DNA of 64,000 nucleotides, taken from the NCBI GenBank assembly GCA_017938315.1, contig JAGBBV010000013.1:1-64000 (forward strand), written 5' to 3'. Below the pieces are notes generated by a model. That model did no database searches and was not told the DNA's origin. It saw only the letters and a program-made list of their open reading frames with translations. A program made the translations under genes and the position numbers. Origin of the DNA: Lachnospiraceae bacterium. Its GTDB lineage: Bacteria > Bacillota > Clostridia > Lachnospirales > Lachnospiraceae. Positions 17,963 to 26,112 of the stretch are shown here, in pieces (positions within the stretch are counted from its first letter, which is position 1; every line of letters starts with the position of its first letter).

Positions 17963-18277
17963 ATGACAGAACAAAAAATAAAATTTGGGGGAAAGAAAAT
18001 AAAAGAAATGCAGGAGCAATATATGACAGCTGTCAGCGATTTATATGATGCCTTAAGGGAATACGAAACAGAAACTGACTATTTGCTTGGGACGTGGAAA
18101 GGTAATGCGGCAGATACTTTTTCTGCCGCAAATAGAAGAAGCTGTGAGCAGTTAGATGAGAGTATGCAAAGAACAGAAAAACTCATGCTGGCTCTTATAC
18201 AGACAGAAAGAGTTTTTGGAGAAGGAGAAAAAGAAATTTTAAATACGATGGAAAGGGTGCCAGCATGGGGAATGTAA
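17963..18277 (+). CDS. WXG100-like T7SS substrate 1
   Basis: A 104-residue helical hairpin protein of the ESAT-6/WXG100 type. The turn between the two helices carries TWKGNAADTFSAA, with Trp-x-Gly at about residue 46. The C-terminus ends in WGM and lacks a YxxxD/E secretion tag, so export may depend on a partner. A GTG two codons upstream is less well placed after AAAAGGACGG than the ATG chosen. The 3' end overlaps the next gene by 13 bp. Confidence 0.8.
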   Translation: MTEQKIKFGGKKIKEMQEQYMTAVSDLYDALREYETETDYLLGTWKGNAADTFSAANRRSCEQLDESMQRTEKLMLALIQTERVFGEGEKEILNTMERVPAWGM

Positions 18278-18567
18278 CAGAAATACAGGTGAATCCATCT
18301 CAAATGCTGCAAAGTGCGGAAAACATGATGAAAGCTGTGAGTAAAGCAGATGGAGCAATCAGCAGAATGGAGGAACTTACAAAAGAAATGAAGACCTGTT
18401 TTTGCGGTCAGGCAGGTGATGTTTTTTTCAGGGAAATGATAAAAACATTGGAGAAGTGGAGAACAGAAATGGATTTTCTAAAAGATCATATAACAGATTT
18501 AAAGGAAATCGCAGAAGAATACAAAAAAACAGAAGGAGAAAACAAAAATGCTGCAACAGGGAATTGA
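18265..18567 (+). CDS. WXG100-like T7SS substrate 2 (Trp replaced)
   Basis: 100 residues predicted as two helices. The loop reads CFCGQAGDVFFREM, so Phe-Cys-Gly stands where Trp-x-Gly is usual. It ends in EEYKKTEGEN, which contains the YxxxE export motif (YKKTE). The family call rests on position, size, hairpin pattern and this motif. Overlaps with both neighbours (13 and 20 bp) point to coupled, roughly equimolar translation, suggesting it pairs with an adjacent WXG protein. Confidence 0.72.
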   Translation: MGNVTEIQVNPSQMLQSAENMMKAVSKADGAISRMEELTKEMKTCFCGQAGDVFFREMIKTLEKWRTEMDFLKDHITDLKEIAEEYKKTEGENKNAATGN

Positions 18568-18856
18568 AATCTATTTCGAACAAGCTATGGATATTTCAAA
18601 GAGATTGCAAAAAATTGCAGGAAATATAAACTATATGGCAGAAGAAACCGGAATGCGGAGTATGAAGGTAATAACGGAGGCGTGGGTGGGAGAGAAGGCG
18701 GATACATTTGTGGAAAAATATGCAGACATGAATATGCGGGTTAAGGAGAATGCCGCAGATTTACAAAGAATCGGAAGGGGGATTGAGCAAAGGCTGACAG
18801 ATATTTTTTCATCAGAAAATAAAAATGTAGTTACAGCAATACTAAGAAAGTATTAG
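18548..18856 (+). CDS. WXG100-like T7SS substrate 3
   Basis: 102 residues, two helices joined by EAWVGEKADTFVEKY (Trp-Val-Gly). There is no YxxxD/E at the C-terminus. Its 5' end overlaps the preceding gene by 20 bp. It may be the untagged half of a heterodimer whose tagged half is the previous or next small protein, as in EsxA/EsxB-type pairs. That pairing is inference. Confidence 0.76.
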   Translation: MLQQGIEIYFEQAMDISKRLQKIAGNINYMAEETGMRSMKVITEAWVGEKADTFVEKYADMNMRVKENAADLQRIGRGIEQRLTDIFSSENKNVVTAILRKY

Positions 18857-18870
18857 AGGAGGTTTTTATT

Positions 18871-19170
18871 ATGGCAATGATATTAGTAACATCACAAAAA
18901 ATCAGAGAGGCAGCTGAAAACTTAGGGCAACTTAACAGGCAGTTTAAGGGTAAGACAGAAGAACTGATGACGAGAGAACAGGCTCTTTGTCAAATGTGGG
19001 AAGGTCAGGCAAAAAATGCTTTTCATGGTGCATTTGAAAAAGACAGCAGGCAAATGGAAGCGTTTCACGGACTGGTAAATAAGTATGTACAGGTGCTTTT
19101 AGAAATTGCACAAAGATATGAGCAGGCTGAAGCAAGAAATGCAGAAATTGCCGGCGGCAGAAGCTATTAA
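18871..19170 (+). CDS. WXG100 family T7SS substrate 4
   Basis: A 99-residue textbook WXG100 protein. Two helices flank CQMWEGQAKNAFHGAF (Trp-Glu-Gly), and the C-terminus carries RYEQAEARN, containing the export motif YxxxE. A strong AGAGGAGG site sits before the ATG. It is the most EsxA-like of the five and a likely structural or co-secreted component of the system. Confidence 0.88.
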   Translation: MAMILVTSQKIREAAENLGQLNRQFKGKTEELMTREQALCQMWEGQAKNAFHGAFEKDSRQMEAFHGLVNKYVQVLLEIAQRYEQAEARNAEIAGGRSY

Positions 19171-19186
19171 TAAGGAGGGGCAAAAT

Positions 19187-19501
19187 ATGGAAGGAATTTT
19201 AAAAGTAACACCGGAAAAGATGATACAGTCATCAGGAGAATTTGCATCACTGGGATCCCAGATAAAGAATCTGACCGGAGAGATGCTTTCCCTGGTGAAG
19301 GGAATGAACGGAGTGTGGCAAGGCGAGGCATCTTCTGCCTTTGGAAGTAAGTTTGAAAGTCTTTCGCCGGATATGGAGCGTTTATACCGTATGGTACAGG
19401 AGCATGCACAGGATTTGCAGGAAATGGCAAAACAATACCAGATGGCAGAAAGCGGAAATACGGAAGCAGGCGGTGGCCTTGAAAACAGTGTCGTGGTGTA
19501 A
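19187..19501 (+). CDS. WXG100 family T7SS substrate 5
   Basis: 104 residues: helix, NGVWQGEASSAFGSKF (Trp-Gln-Gly), second helix, then KQYQMAESGN containing the export motif YxxxE. A Gly-rich tail follows. The start is the ATG after AAGGAGGGG; longer upstream reading frames run through the preceding gene and are not credible. It directly precedes the lipase-like gene (18 bp), so it may be its targeting partner. Confidence 0.87.
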   Translation: MEGILKVTPEKMIQSSGEFASLGSQIKNLTGEMLSLVKGMNGVWQGEASSAFGSKFESLSPDMERLYRMVQEHAQDLQEMAKQYQMAESGNTEAGGGLENSVVV

Positions 19502-19519
19502 CCGGGGAGACTTGAGTAA

Positions 19520-20902
19520 ATGAATGAAGAGGAAATCAGTCTGATTCTGGATACCTATATGTATTTGGATAATAAGGAAGCAAAAGACGGAATGTGCCTT
19601 TCTAAGGTGATAGAAAAATTGGCAGATGCACCGGACTGTATGGAAGGCGGCTGTCATTATGAAGAATATCAGATTTTATCAAAGGCGGTTCAAAATCCGG
19701 AAATCGGAGAGTTGATAATCGGAAACCAGAGCCACTTAATGGGATTTGACAGTGGAACAGCGGCCTGTACTTTCCGGACAAAAGACAGTAAATCCGTATA
19801 CGTGGTTTATAGAGGAACAGCAGACGGAGAGTGGGTAGATAACGCAGTAGGGATGACTGAAGCGGAAACCATTCAGCAAAAACGGGCATTATCCTATTTT
19901 GATACGGTGGTAAACCGGGAAGAACTGAAGGAAAACGAAAGACTGGTGATTACCGGGCATTCCAAAGGCGGAAATAAAGCACAGTTTGTGACAATGTCTT
20001 CAAAATACGCAGATAAAATAGATGCCTGTTATAACGTGGACGGACAAGGGTTTTCTGAGAAAGCCATAGAAAAATGGAAACAGGAACTAGGTAACCGTGA
20101 ATATGAAAACAGGAGAAATAAAATTACCGGTATTTATGGTGAGAATGATTATGTAAATGTTTTGGGACATTCCATCGTTTCCGAGGATAATGTCTATTAT
20201 ATCAGGACACCTGCGGACAAAAAGGATTTTGCGGGATATCACGACATTACCTACATGTTTGCAAAGAGAATTCATGATACAACAACCGGAAGTGAAAAAG
20301 TTGTATTTGACGCCTGCAAGAATGATTATGCACCGGGAAGAGGCATAATCGGAAATTATGTATCGGAGCTTTCAGGAAGAATTATGGATATGCCAAGAGA
20401 AAGCAGGGATGGTTGTGCAGCATTTATGATGCAGATTATGGAACTCACAAAAGGACGTGGGAACGGCATTAACGGCGAGGTGGCTACGTTGTCAGATGTA
20501 AACGAATTTTGCATGAATGGAATTCCCATGATTTGTAACAGCCTTCTGTTTTCGGGAGAGGGTGCTCTGTTTCTGGATGCGGCATTGTGCAAGGATAGCT
20601 TTGCACTTAGTATGCAGGGAAATGTAAACTTTGAAATAGACACAGATAGATTGCGTAAGCAAGCAGCAACACTGATAAACCAATCCATTTTGCTGGAGAG
20701 TGTGCGTAAGGAATTGGAAACAATAATCGGAGATGTGAAAAAGTACATGAAGACAGAGCCGGTTATTTATGCACAACTTTTGGTAAAGGAAGCGGAAATA
20801 AGAAGAAATATCAGACTCATGGAAGAGAAGGGCAAGCAGCTCTATAGTACTGTTTATATCTATGAGCAAAAGGACGAAGAAGCGTCTTTGTTTTTTGAAT
20901 GA
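19520..20902 (+). CDS. DUF2974 lipase-like protein, candidate T7SS effector
   Basis: A 460-residue alpha/beta-hydrolase-like protein. It shows VYVVYRGTADGEW (about residue 93), the nucleophile elbow TGHSKGGNKAQ with Ser148, CYNVDGQGF, and later GENDYVNVLGH and YHDITYMF as candidate Asp and His positions. The last about 90 residues (from NFEIDTDRLRKQAATL) are a long helical segment ending with YEQKD, a YxxxD motif. This lipase-first, helical-tag-last order resembles the reverse-architecture T7SS lipase TslA of Staphylococcus aureus. Its place as last gene of the secretion operon supports an effector role. No immunity gene is obvious directly downstream. Confidence 0.78.
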   Translation: MNEEEISLILDTYMYLDNKEAKDGMCLSKVIEKLADAPDCMEGGCHYEEYQILSKAVQNPEIGELIIGNQSHLMGFDSGTAACTFRTKDSKSVYVVYRGTADGEWVDNAVGMTEAETIQQKRALSYFDTVVNREELKENERLVITGHSKGGNKAQFVTMSSKYADKIDACYNVDGQGFSEKAIEKWKQELGNREYENRRNKITGIYGENDYVNVLGHSIVSEDNVYYIRTPADKKDFAGYHDITYMFAKRIHDTTTGSEKVVFDACKNDYAPGRGIIGNYVSELSGRIMDMPRESRDGCAAFMMQIMELTKGRGNGINGEVATLSDVNEFCMNGIPMICNSLLFSGEGALFLDAALCKDSFALSMQGNVNFEIDTDRLRKQAATLINQSILLESVRKELETIIGDVKKYMKTEPVIYAQLLVKEAEIRRNIRLMEEKGKQLYSTVYIYEQKDEEASLFFE

Positions 20903-20946
20903 GATATGATAAAATAAGAAAAAAGTACTGAAAGGATGAGAAGATA

Positions 20947-21834
20947 ATGGAGCATAAAAATGTAGGAAATTCCGACAAAATTACCAGGGAATATTTTGAC
21001 TCCCTTTTAGTGGAAATGAGACATATCGATAATCAAAAACCAAATACCACCTTTAAACTCTATGGGGAACAGTTTGAGACACCGATTATGATGGCTGCAT
21101 TATCCCATCTGCATAATGTGCGGAAGGATGGTATGGCCGAGATGGCACGCGGTGCACTTATGGCAGGTGCTGTGAACTGGGCCGGAATGGGTGATGAAGA
21201 AGAACTGGAAGGAATTACACAAACCGGTGCAAGAACGATTAAAATTATCAAGCCTTATAAAGACAATGATGTGATATTAAAGAGGATAGAACATGCTGAA
21301 AAATGTGGTGTAATGGCAGTTGGAATCGATGTAGACCACGCATTTGCAGGAAATGGGGAATATGATAATGTGTTTGGACATGAGATGAGACCCAAATCTT
21401 TTGAAGAACTGCGTGAATTTGCATCGTCAACCAAATTACCGTTTATCATCAAAGGGGTATTAAGTGAGAGGGATGCTTATAAGGCAATGCAGGCCGGTGC
21501 AAGGGGAATTGTTGTTTCCCATCATCACGGTATTATGGAGTATGCGGTTCCGCCTCTTCAGATATTACCTGCCATCTGCAAAGTAATTAACGGACAAATA
21601 CCGGTTTTTGTGGATTGCGGCATTATAAGCGGTATGGATGCTTATAAAGCCTTGGCCCTTGGAGCCACAGCCGTTTGTGCAGGAAGAGTGATTATGGAGC
21701 CTTTGCGTGAAAAAGGTGCAGATGGTGTCCTCGAAACGATTCAAAAGATGACAGCAGAATTAAAAGGTGTTATGGCAAGGACCGGTTGTGCGACCCTTGC
21801 CGATATGGATTCTTCTGTCATATGGAAAAAATAA
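20947..21834 (+). CDS. FMN-dependent alpha-hydroxy-acid oxidising protein
   Basis: A 295-residue TIM-barrel flavoprotein of the lactate oxidase/glycolate oxidase superfamily. The C-terminal half has the FMN-phosphate and active-site signatures: PFIIKGVLSERDAYKAM, ARGIVVSHHHG (substrate His/Arg region), VFVDCGIISGMDAYKALALGA and VCAGRVIM. It is short relative to the usual 350 residues, and the N-terminal part is reduced. The physiological substrate, possibly lactate or another 2-hydroxy acid, and the electron acceptor are unknown. It has its own AAGGATG leader after the T7SS operon and is probably not part of that system. Confidence 0.82.
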   Translation: MEHKNVGNSDKITREYFDSLLVEMRHIDNQKPNTTFKLYGEQFETPIMMAALSHLHNVRKDGMAEMARGALMAGAVNWAGMGDEEELEGITQTGARTIKIIKPYKDNDVILKRIEHAEKCGVMAVGIDVDHAFAGNGEYDNVFGHEMRPKSFEELREFASSTKLPFIIKGVLSERDAYKAMQAGARGIVVSHHHGIMEYAVPPLQILPAICKVINGQIPVFVDCGIISGMDAYKALALGATAVCAGRVIMEPLREKGADGVLETIQKMTAELKGVMARTGCATLADMDSSVIWKK

Positions 21835-21854
21835 GTGAGTAACGATTGATAGAT

Positions 21855-22802
21855 TTAAAGAGAGAGAAACGGTCCTGCCGAAATGGTGGGATCGTTTTTT
21901 GTTTTACGTTTGTATTCACTGGGGGTACATCCCATTACCTGTTTAAATACTTTGTTAAAGTAACTGGCATTGTTAAAGCCAACACTGAGTGCCAGGGTAG
22001 AGATGGAATCCGCATCAGGTGCATTACCGTGAATAAGACCGATGGCACGTAAAATTCTGTACTTCATCAAGTATTCGAAAGGAGTAAGCTGCAGGGTGCG
22101 CTTGAAGCACCGGCAACATTCACTCTTACTGATGTGAATGCAGTCAGCAAGTTGTTCTAAAGTTATTTGTTCGTGGAAATGCTTTTCAATATAGATGATG
22201 GCTTCTTTCACTCTTGCCTCATCCATGGAAACCATGGTTTCTTTATGCTTGGAGATGGGGGGTGGAGTGATGTTCTCAAGAATCATAACCCAAATACGGC
22301 AAAGATAAGATTTCAGTATCATTTCGTAGCCATATTTCTTTTCAGCATTACATGCAATAATGCTATCTGATAATGCAAGTATTTCTGCCTGTGCCGGGTC
22401 ATGTTTCCGAAGCTCCAATGTACGCATGTTTGGAGATGCAATAAGGGGCAGAAGGTATTTGGTAGATAAAACAGTATCACCAAAACCAAACAAAAAGGAA
22501 GGATGAAACGCAATGGAGTAAACACTGCATCCGGTATCAGTGCTTGCCGGTTGCAAAGCATGCATAACGCCCTGGTTAATAACAATGCCGTCACCGGGGA
22601 AAAGTCGGATTTTTTGATTGTCGGTGAGAAGATCAGCCTGTCCTTCCTTCACAATAAATATTTCAATTTCATCATGCCATTGCCAGCGTATTTTAGACAT
22701 ATACAGCTTGGCAACTTCAATATAATGTACTTCAACAGGGAATCCGATTTCCCCCTGTTCATTTGTAATTTTATCGGTAGATACAAAAGGTGTCTCGCGC
22801 AT
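21855..22802 (-). CDS. AraC family transcriptional regulator
   Basis: 315 residues. The N-terminal half is a cupin sensor: KIRWQWHDEIEIFIVKEG, then LFPGDGIVINQGVMHAL with the usual His/Glu positions. The C-terminal 100 residues hold two helix-turn-helix motifs (LEQLADCIHISKSECCRCFK and LALSVGFNNASYFNKVFKQ) and the closing CTPSEYKRK. Such proteins activate carbohydrate or stress genes upon ligand binding. It is divergent from the S8 protease gene, a possible target, and convergent with the hydroxy-acid oxidase. Confidence 0.9.
   Translation of the reverse strand: MRETPFVSTDKITNEQGEIGFPVEVHYIEVAKLYMSKIRWQWHDEIEIFIVKEGQADLLTDNQKIRLFPGDGIVINQGVMHALQPASTDTGCSVYSIAFHPSFLFGFGDTVLSTKYLLPLIASPNMRTLELRKHDPAQAEILALSDSIIACNAEKKYGYEMILKSYLCRIWVMILENITPPPISKHKETMVSMDEARVKEAIIYIEKHFHEQITLEQLADCIHISKSECCRCFKRTLQLTPFEYLMKYRILRAIGLIHGNAPDADSISTLALSVGFNNASYFNKVFKQVMGCTPSEYKRKTKNDPTISAGPFLSL
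21869..21900 (+). terminator. Terminator of the hydroxy-acid oxidase gene
   Basis: ACGGTCCTGCC pairs with GGTGGGATCGT using wobble pairs and is followed by six Ts. The hairpin lies within the 3' end of the opposite-strand AraC gene. Confidence 0.65.
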
Positions 22803-22927
22803 GGTAGTTACTCTCCGTTTACATAAAGTATATTTATGCTAATATTTTAATTTAATTTATAAGGATGTTCAATCGGAATTTAAAGATTTATCTGTTAAGA
22901 ATTAATTAGAAAAGAGGTTGTGGGTAA

Positions 22928-24742
22928 ATGGACAGTCAGAAACTGGAAACATTATTAAATTTAGCTCTTTCATCCGAACAAAGTGAGAGAGAACGTTCCA
23001 AGCAGTTGGAAGTAGGTTTTTTGCCAAAGACCAGGGCATGGGAGCTGATTGTAAAATATCATGGTGATATCGGAAGATTAAACAGTGAGCTGATTACGGT
23101 AGAAGAACTGATTGCAGGATATGCAATAGTTACAATCCCCGAGAACCTGATAGACAGCTTCATCGGGCTTGAGGAAATAGAGTATGTGGAAAAACCAAAA
23201 AGGTTATTTTTTACGCAATTGCAAGGGAAAAGGGCATCCTGCATTTTTCCTGTTTCACAGCGCGATCCTAATTTAACGGGAGCAGGAGTGTTAGTAGGAG
23301 TTATTGATTCCGGCATTGATTATCAAAACTTGGAGTTTCGCAACAGCACGGGGCAAACAAGGATACTTTCATTATGGGATCAGACAGTTACAGTAGAGGA
23401 GACAAATGAGCTGGCAGACAGGTTAGAAATGCTCACGGGAGAAGCAAGCGAATTTGTAGGTATGGCTTCTGCCCCGGAAGGATTTTCAGTGGGAGTAGAG
23501 TTTTCAAAAAACAGAATTGACGCTGCACTAAGATTGAATACTCCCATGTATTTGGTTCCCAGCTTTGACACATCCGGGCATGGCACAGCGGTTGCGGCAA
23601 TAGCGGCGGCAAGTGGCAACCTGCAGGATGGACAATATCAGGGAGTGGCTCCCGAGAGTGAACTGCTTATTGTAAAGCTCGGAAGCCCCGACCCGGATTC
23701 GTTTCCCAGAACAACCGAGCTTATGCGGGCACTTACTTATATGGTAAATAAGGCAATTGAAGTAGGGAAGCCCATTGCGATTAATTTGAGTTTTGGAAAT
23801 ACATACGGTTCCCATGACGGTACTTCATTGGTAGAGCGTTTTTTGGATAATGTGGCTGAGATAGGGCGCAGTGTAGTATGCGTTGGAAGTGGAAATGAAG
23901 GTGCAGCGGGTGGGCATGTTTCCGGGAGAGGCGGAGAGAAAGAAAGAGTGGAACTCAATGTGGGAAATTACCAAACTTCCTTCAGCGTACAAATATGGAA
24001 GGAGTATACAAACCCGTTCACCATCGGTATTATATCCCCTTTCGGTATCAGAAAGGAAATTGATACACTTCGCGTTGGAATCCAAAGATTTGTGACAGGA
24101 CAGACGGAACTGCTTATTTATGTGGGGGAACCTTCCCCCTACTCCGTTAATCAGGAAATCTACTTTGACTTCTTACCGGTTGGGAGTTATGTAAACCAAG
24201 GTGTATGGACGTTTGAACTTATCGCACAAGATGCTGTGCTTGGCAATTATGATTTTTATCTTCCTTCCAATACCATATTAAATGAAAATACACGTTTTTT
24301 TGTTCCGGTTCCGACCAAAACATTAACAATTCCCTCCACAGCTTCTAAGGTGATAACCGTCGGAGCCTACGATGCAGCCTATGAGGCGTATGCTGATTTT
24401 TCGGGAAGAGGATATCCCCTTCAGAGTTTAGCTATGGAAAGAATTAATCAGGGCAGTATCAAACCGGATATTGCAGCGCCAGGTGTTGCAATCAATACCA
24501 TAGGCCCCGGAAACTCTTTTGTGCAGGTATCGGGTACCTCTTTTGCGACACCCTTTGTAACAGGTGGGGCAGCATTACTGATGGAGTGGGGGATTATTAG
24601 AGAAAATGACCCTTATTTATATGGAGAAAAGGTGAAGGCGTATTTTAGACGGGGATCAAGACCTATCAGAGGGGAGAGTGTATATCCGAACGAAAGGGTG
24701 GGATATGGGGCACTTTGTGTGGCAGACAGTATTCCTCTGTAA
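22928..24742 (+). CDS. S8 family subtilisin-like protease, Csp-like
   Basis: A 604-residue serine protease with a full catalytic triad: Asp127 in GVIDSGIDY, His218 in TSGHGTAVAA and Ser538 in SGTSFATPFVTGG. About 100 N-terminal residues form a prodomain-like segment (ELITVEELIAGYAIVTIPE). The stretch between His and Ser is enlarged, compatible with the jelly-roll insertion of clostridial Csp proteases that process germination lytic enzymes. No signal peptide is visible, also a Csp-like trait. Whether it acts in spores cannot be decided here, as no sle or other germination gene is adjacent. Confidence 0.86.
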   Translation: MDSQKLETLLNLALSSEQSERERSKQLEVGFLPKTRAWELIVKYHGDIGRLNSELITVEELIAGYAIVTIPENLIDSFIGLEEIEYVEKPKRLFFTQLQGKRASCIFPVSQRDPNLTGAGVLVGVIDSGIDYQNLEFRNSTGQTRILSLWDQTVTVEETNELADRLEMLTGEASEFVGMASAPEGFSVGVEFSKNRIDAALRLNTPMYLVPSFDTSGHGTAVAAIAAASGNLQDGQYQGVAPESELLIVKLGSPDPDSFPRTTELMRALTYMVNKAIEVGKPIAINLSFGNTYGSHDGTSLVERFLDNVAEIGRSVVCVGSGNEGAAGGHVSGRGGEKERVELNVGNYQTSFSVQIWKEYTNPFTIGIISPFGIRKEIDTLRVGIQRFVTGQTELLIYVGEPSPYSVNQEIYFDFLPVGSYVNQGVWTFELIAQDAVLGNYDFYLPSNTILNENTRFFVPVPTKTLTIPSTASKVITVGAYDAAYEAYADFSGRGYPLQSLAMERINQGSIKPDIAAPGVAINTIGPGNSFVQVSGTSFATPFVTGGAALLMEWGIIRENDPYLYGEKVKAYFRRGSRPIRGESVYPNERVGYGALCVADSIPL

Positions 24743-24759
24743 ACAAAAGGAATTCGTTG

Positions 24760-24789
24760 TTGTCGCACATAAAAGAAATGTGATATACT
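24760..24789 (+). promoter_or_regulatory. Promoter of the 130-residue protein gene
   Basis: TTGTCG and TATACT with an 18-bp spacer lie just after the protease gene and 22 bp before the next start codon. Confidence 0.5.
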
Positions 24790-24810
24790 TACAATATACG
24801 GGGTGATGAT

Positions 24811-25203
24811 ATGTATTCAGTTCATGGAGCACAGGAAATAGAAACAATTTCTGAGAAAAGAATAATTAAATCCAGAGCAGTGGGTGCAACTACGGTGGAA
24901 GAAATTAAATGGCTTGCAGATGCTATGATTTCTTATGCTTCTGATTGGAAGAGACGTGGATGGGCTTATGTAGTGATTATTAACGAAATGTATCCGGTAA
25001 CACCTGAGGTTAGTGAAGAACTGGTGGAGTTGCATAAAAAGATTGAGAAAGCCGGATGCAGGGCGATTGCATTTGTTGATGCCGGAGCGTATGTTATTTC
25101 AGCGCAGGCAAAGAGACATCAAAGAAAGTCTAAAGCGGCTTATGTAGAAGGCCACTTTAAAACAGAAGAGGATGCTTTTGAATGGATTGATGAGATATTA
25201 TAG
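24811..25203 (+). CDS. Small cytoplasmic protein of unknown function (STAS/SpoIIAA-like pattern)
   Basis: 130 residues with alternating helix and strand, no membrane segment. It starts MYSVHGAQEIE and has a strand WAYVVIINEMYPV, a helix VSEELVELHKKIEK, then CRAIAFVDAGAYVISAQAKR. The last part resembles the fold of STAS or SpoIIAA-like domains that sense or organise lipids and partners. I do not recognise a named family. It has its own promoter and terminator, so it acts as a single gene. Confidence 0.6.
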   Translation: MYSVHGAQEIETISEKRIIKSRAVGATTVEEIKWLADAMISYASDWKRRGWAYVVIINEMYPVTPEVSEELVELHKKIEKAGCRAIAFVDAGAYVISAQAKRHQRKSKAAYVEGHFKTEEDAFEWIDEIL

Positions 25204-25207
25204 GATG

Positions 25208-25250
25208 AACCCATGTGTTACTGATTTGTGTAGCATATGGGTTTTGTTTG
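25208..25250 (+). terminator. Terminator after the 130-residue protein gene
   Basis: AACCCATGTG and CATATGGGTT form a stem with a 16-nt loop, followed by a T-rich stretch. Confidence 0.65.
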
Positions 25251-25275
25251 TGACAGATATCAAAGGAGGATGTGA

Positions 25276-26004
25276 ATGAAAGTAACATATATAGGACACA
25301 GCGGTTTTTTACTGGATGTGGAAGATGCCTATTTTCTGTTTGATTATTATGAAGGTGAAATCCCTTGTTTAAATACAGAAAAACCTTTGTTTATTTTTGT
25401 CAGCCATAAACACGGTGATCATTATAATCCGGTTATTTTTGAACTGTTGCAGAAGTATCCTAAAACGCAATTTATCTTATCTAAAGATGTGCCGGTTAAA
25501 TGGAAGATAGAGGAATATATTAGCCGGGGGATAGCTTTAGAAAAACATATCACTGTCATGCGTAAATGGGAGGAGAAGGATATTGTTCTTTCGGAAAACA
25601 GGAAAATAAATATAAAAACATTTCGGTCCACTGATATGGGAGTGGCATACTTACTTAGCTACAAAGGAAAGTGTTACTATCATGCCGGTGATTTAAATCT
25701 CTGGCTTTGGGCCGGTGAAACTAAACATTATAATGATAATATGCGGGTGAACTATTTTAAGGAACTTGAAAAACTGCGGGGATTGGAAATAGAAGCGGCA
25801 TTTGTTCCCCTTGATCCCAGGCAGGAAGAGGATGCCTTTGCAGGAATTGCAAGTTTTATGGAATACACAAAAACAAAGCATATATTTCCTATGCACTTTT
25901 GGAATAGATATGAAATTATCAGGAAGTTTTTGGAAAAATATCCCGAAGAAAAAGAGCGGGTAATACAGATTGAAAAACAGGGACAGGTGTTTGAGTGGAA
26001 TTAA
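25276..26004 (+). CDS. MBL-fold metal-dependent hydrolase (UlaG/YycJ-like)
   Basis: A 242-residue metallo-beta-lactamase superfamily protein. The N-terminus VTYIGHSGFLLDV is typical of the UlaG-like branch. The metal motif HKHGDH is at about residue 46, and a further metal Asp/His lies in YYHAGDLNLW. Near the end, HIFPMHFW supplies a final His. Reaction unknown; related proteins hydrolyse lactones, phosphodiesters or acylated sugars. A strong AAAGGAGG site precedes the start. Confidence 0.83.
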   Translation: MKVTYIGHSGFLLDVEDAYFLFDYYEGEIPCLNTEKPLFIFVSHKHGDHYNPVIFELLQKYPKTQFILSKDVPVKWKIEEYISRGIALEKHITVMRKWEEKDIVLSENRKINIKTFRSTDMGVAYLLSYKGKCYYHAGDLNLWLWAGETKHYNDNMRVNYFKELEKLRGLEIEAAFVPLDPRQEEDAFAGIASFMEYTKTKHIFPMHFWNRYEIIRKFLEKYPEEKERVIQIEKQGQVFEWN

Positions 26005-26043
26005 TGTTTAGATATATTTAATAAATTGGAAAGAGATGGTTAT

Positions 26044-26072
26044 TTGACTTTATAAGGCAGAGTTATTATAAT
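26044..26072 (+). promoter_or_regulatory. Promoter of the CobW-type GTPase pair
   Basis: TTGACT, a 17-bp spacer and a perfect TATAAT lie about 40 bp before the first CobW gene. No clear Zur operator is seen, though the region is AT-rich. Confidence 0.78.
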
Positions 26073-26112
26073 AAAAAATTAGCAGTTAGCCTATGAAAGA
26101 GGAAGGTGTATT

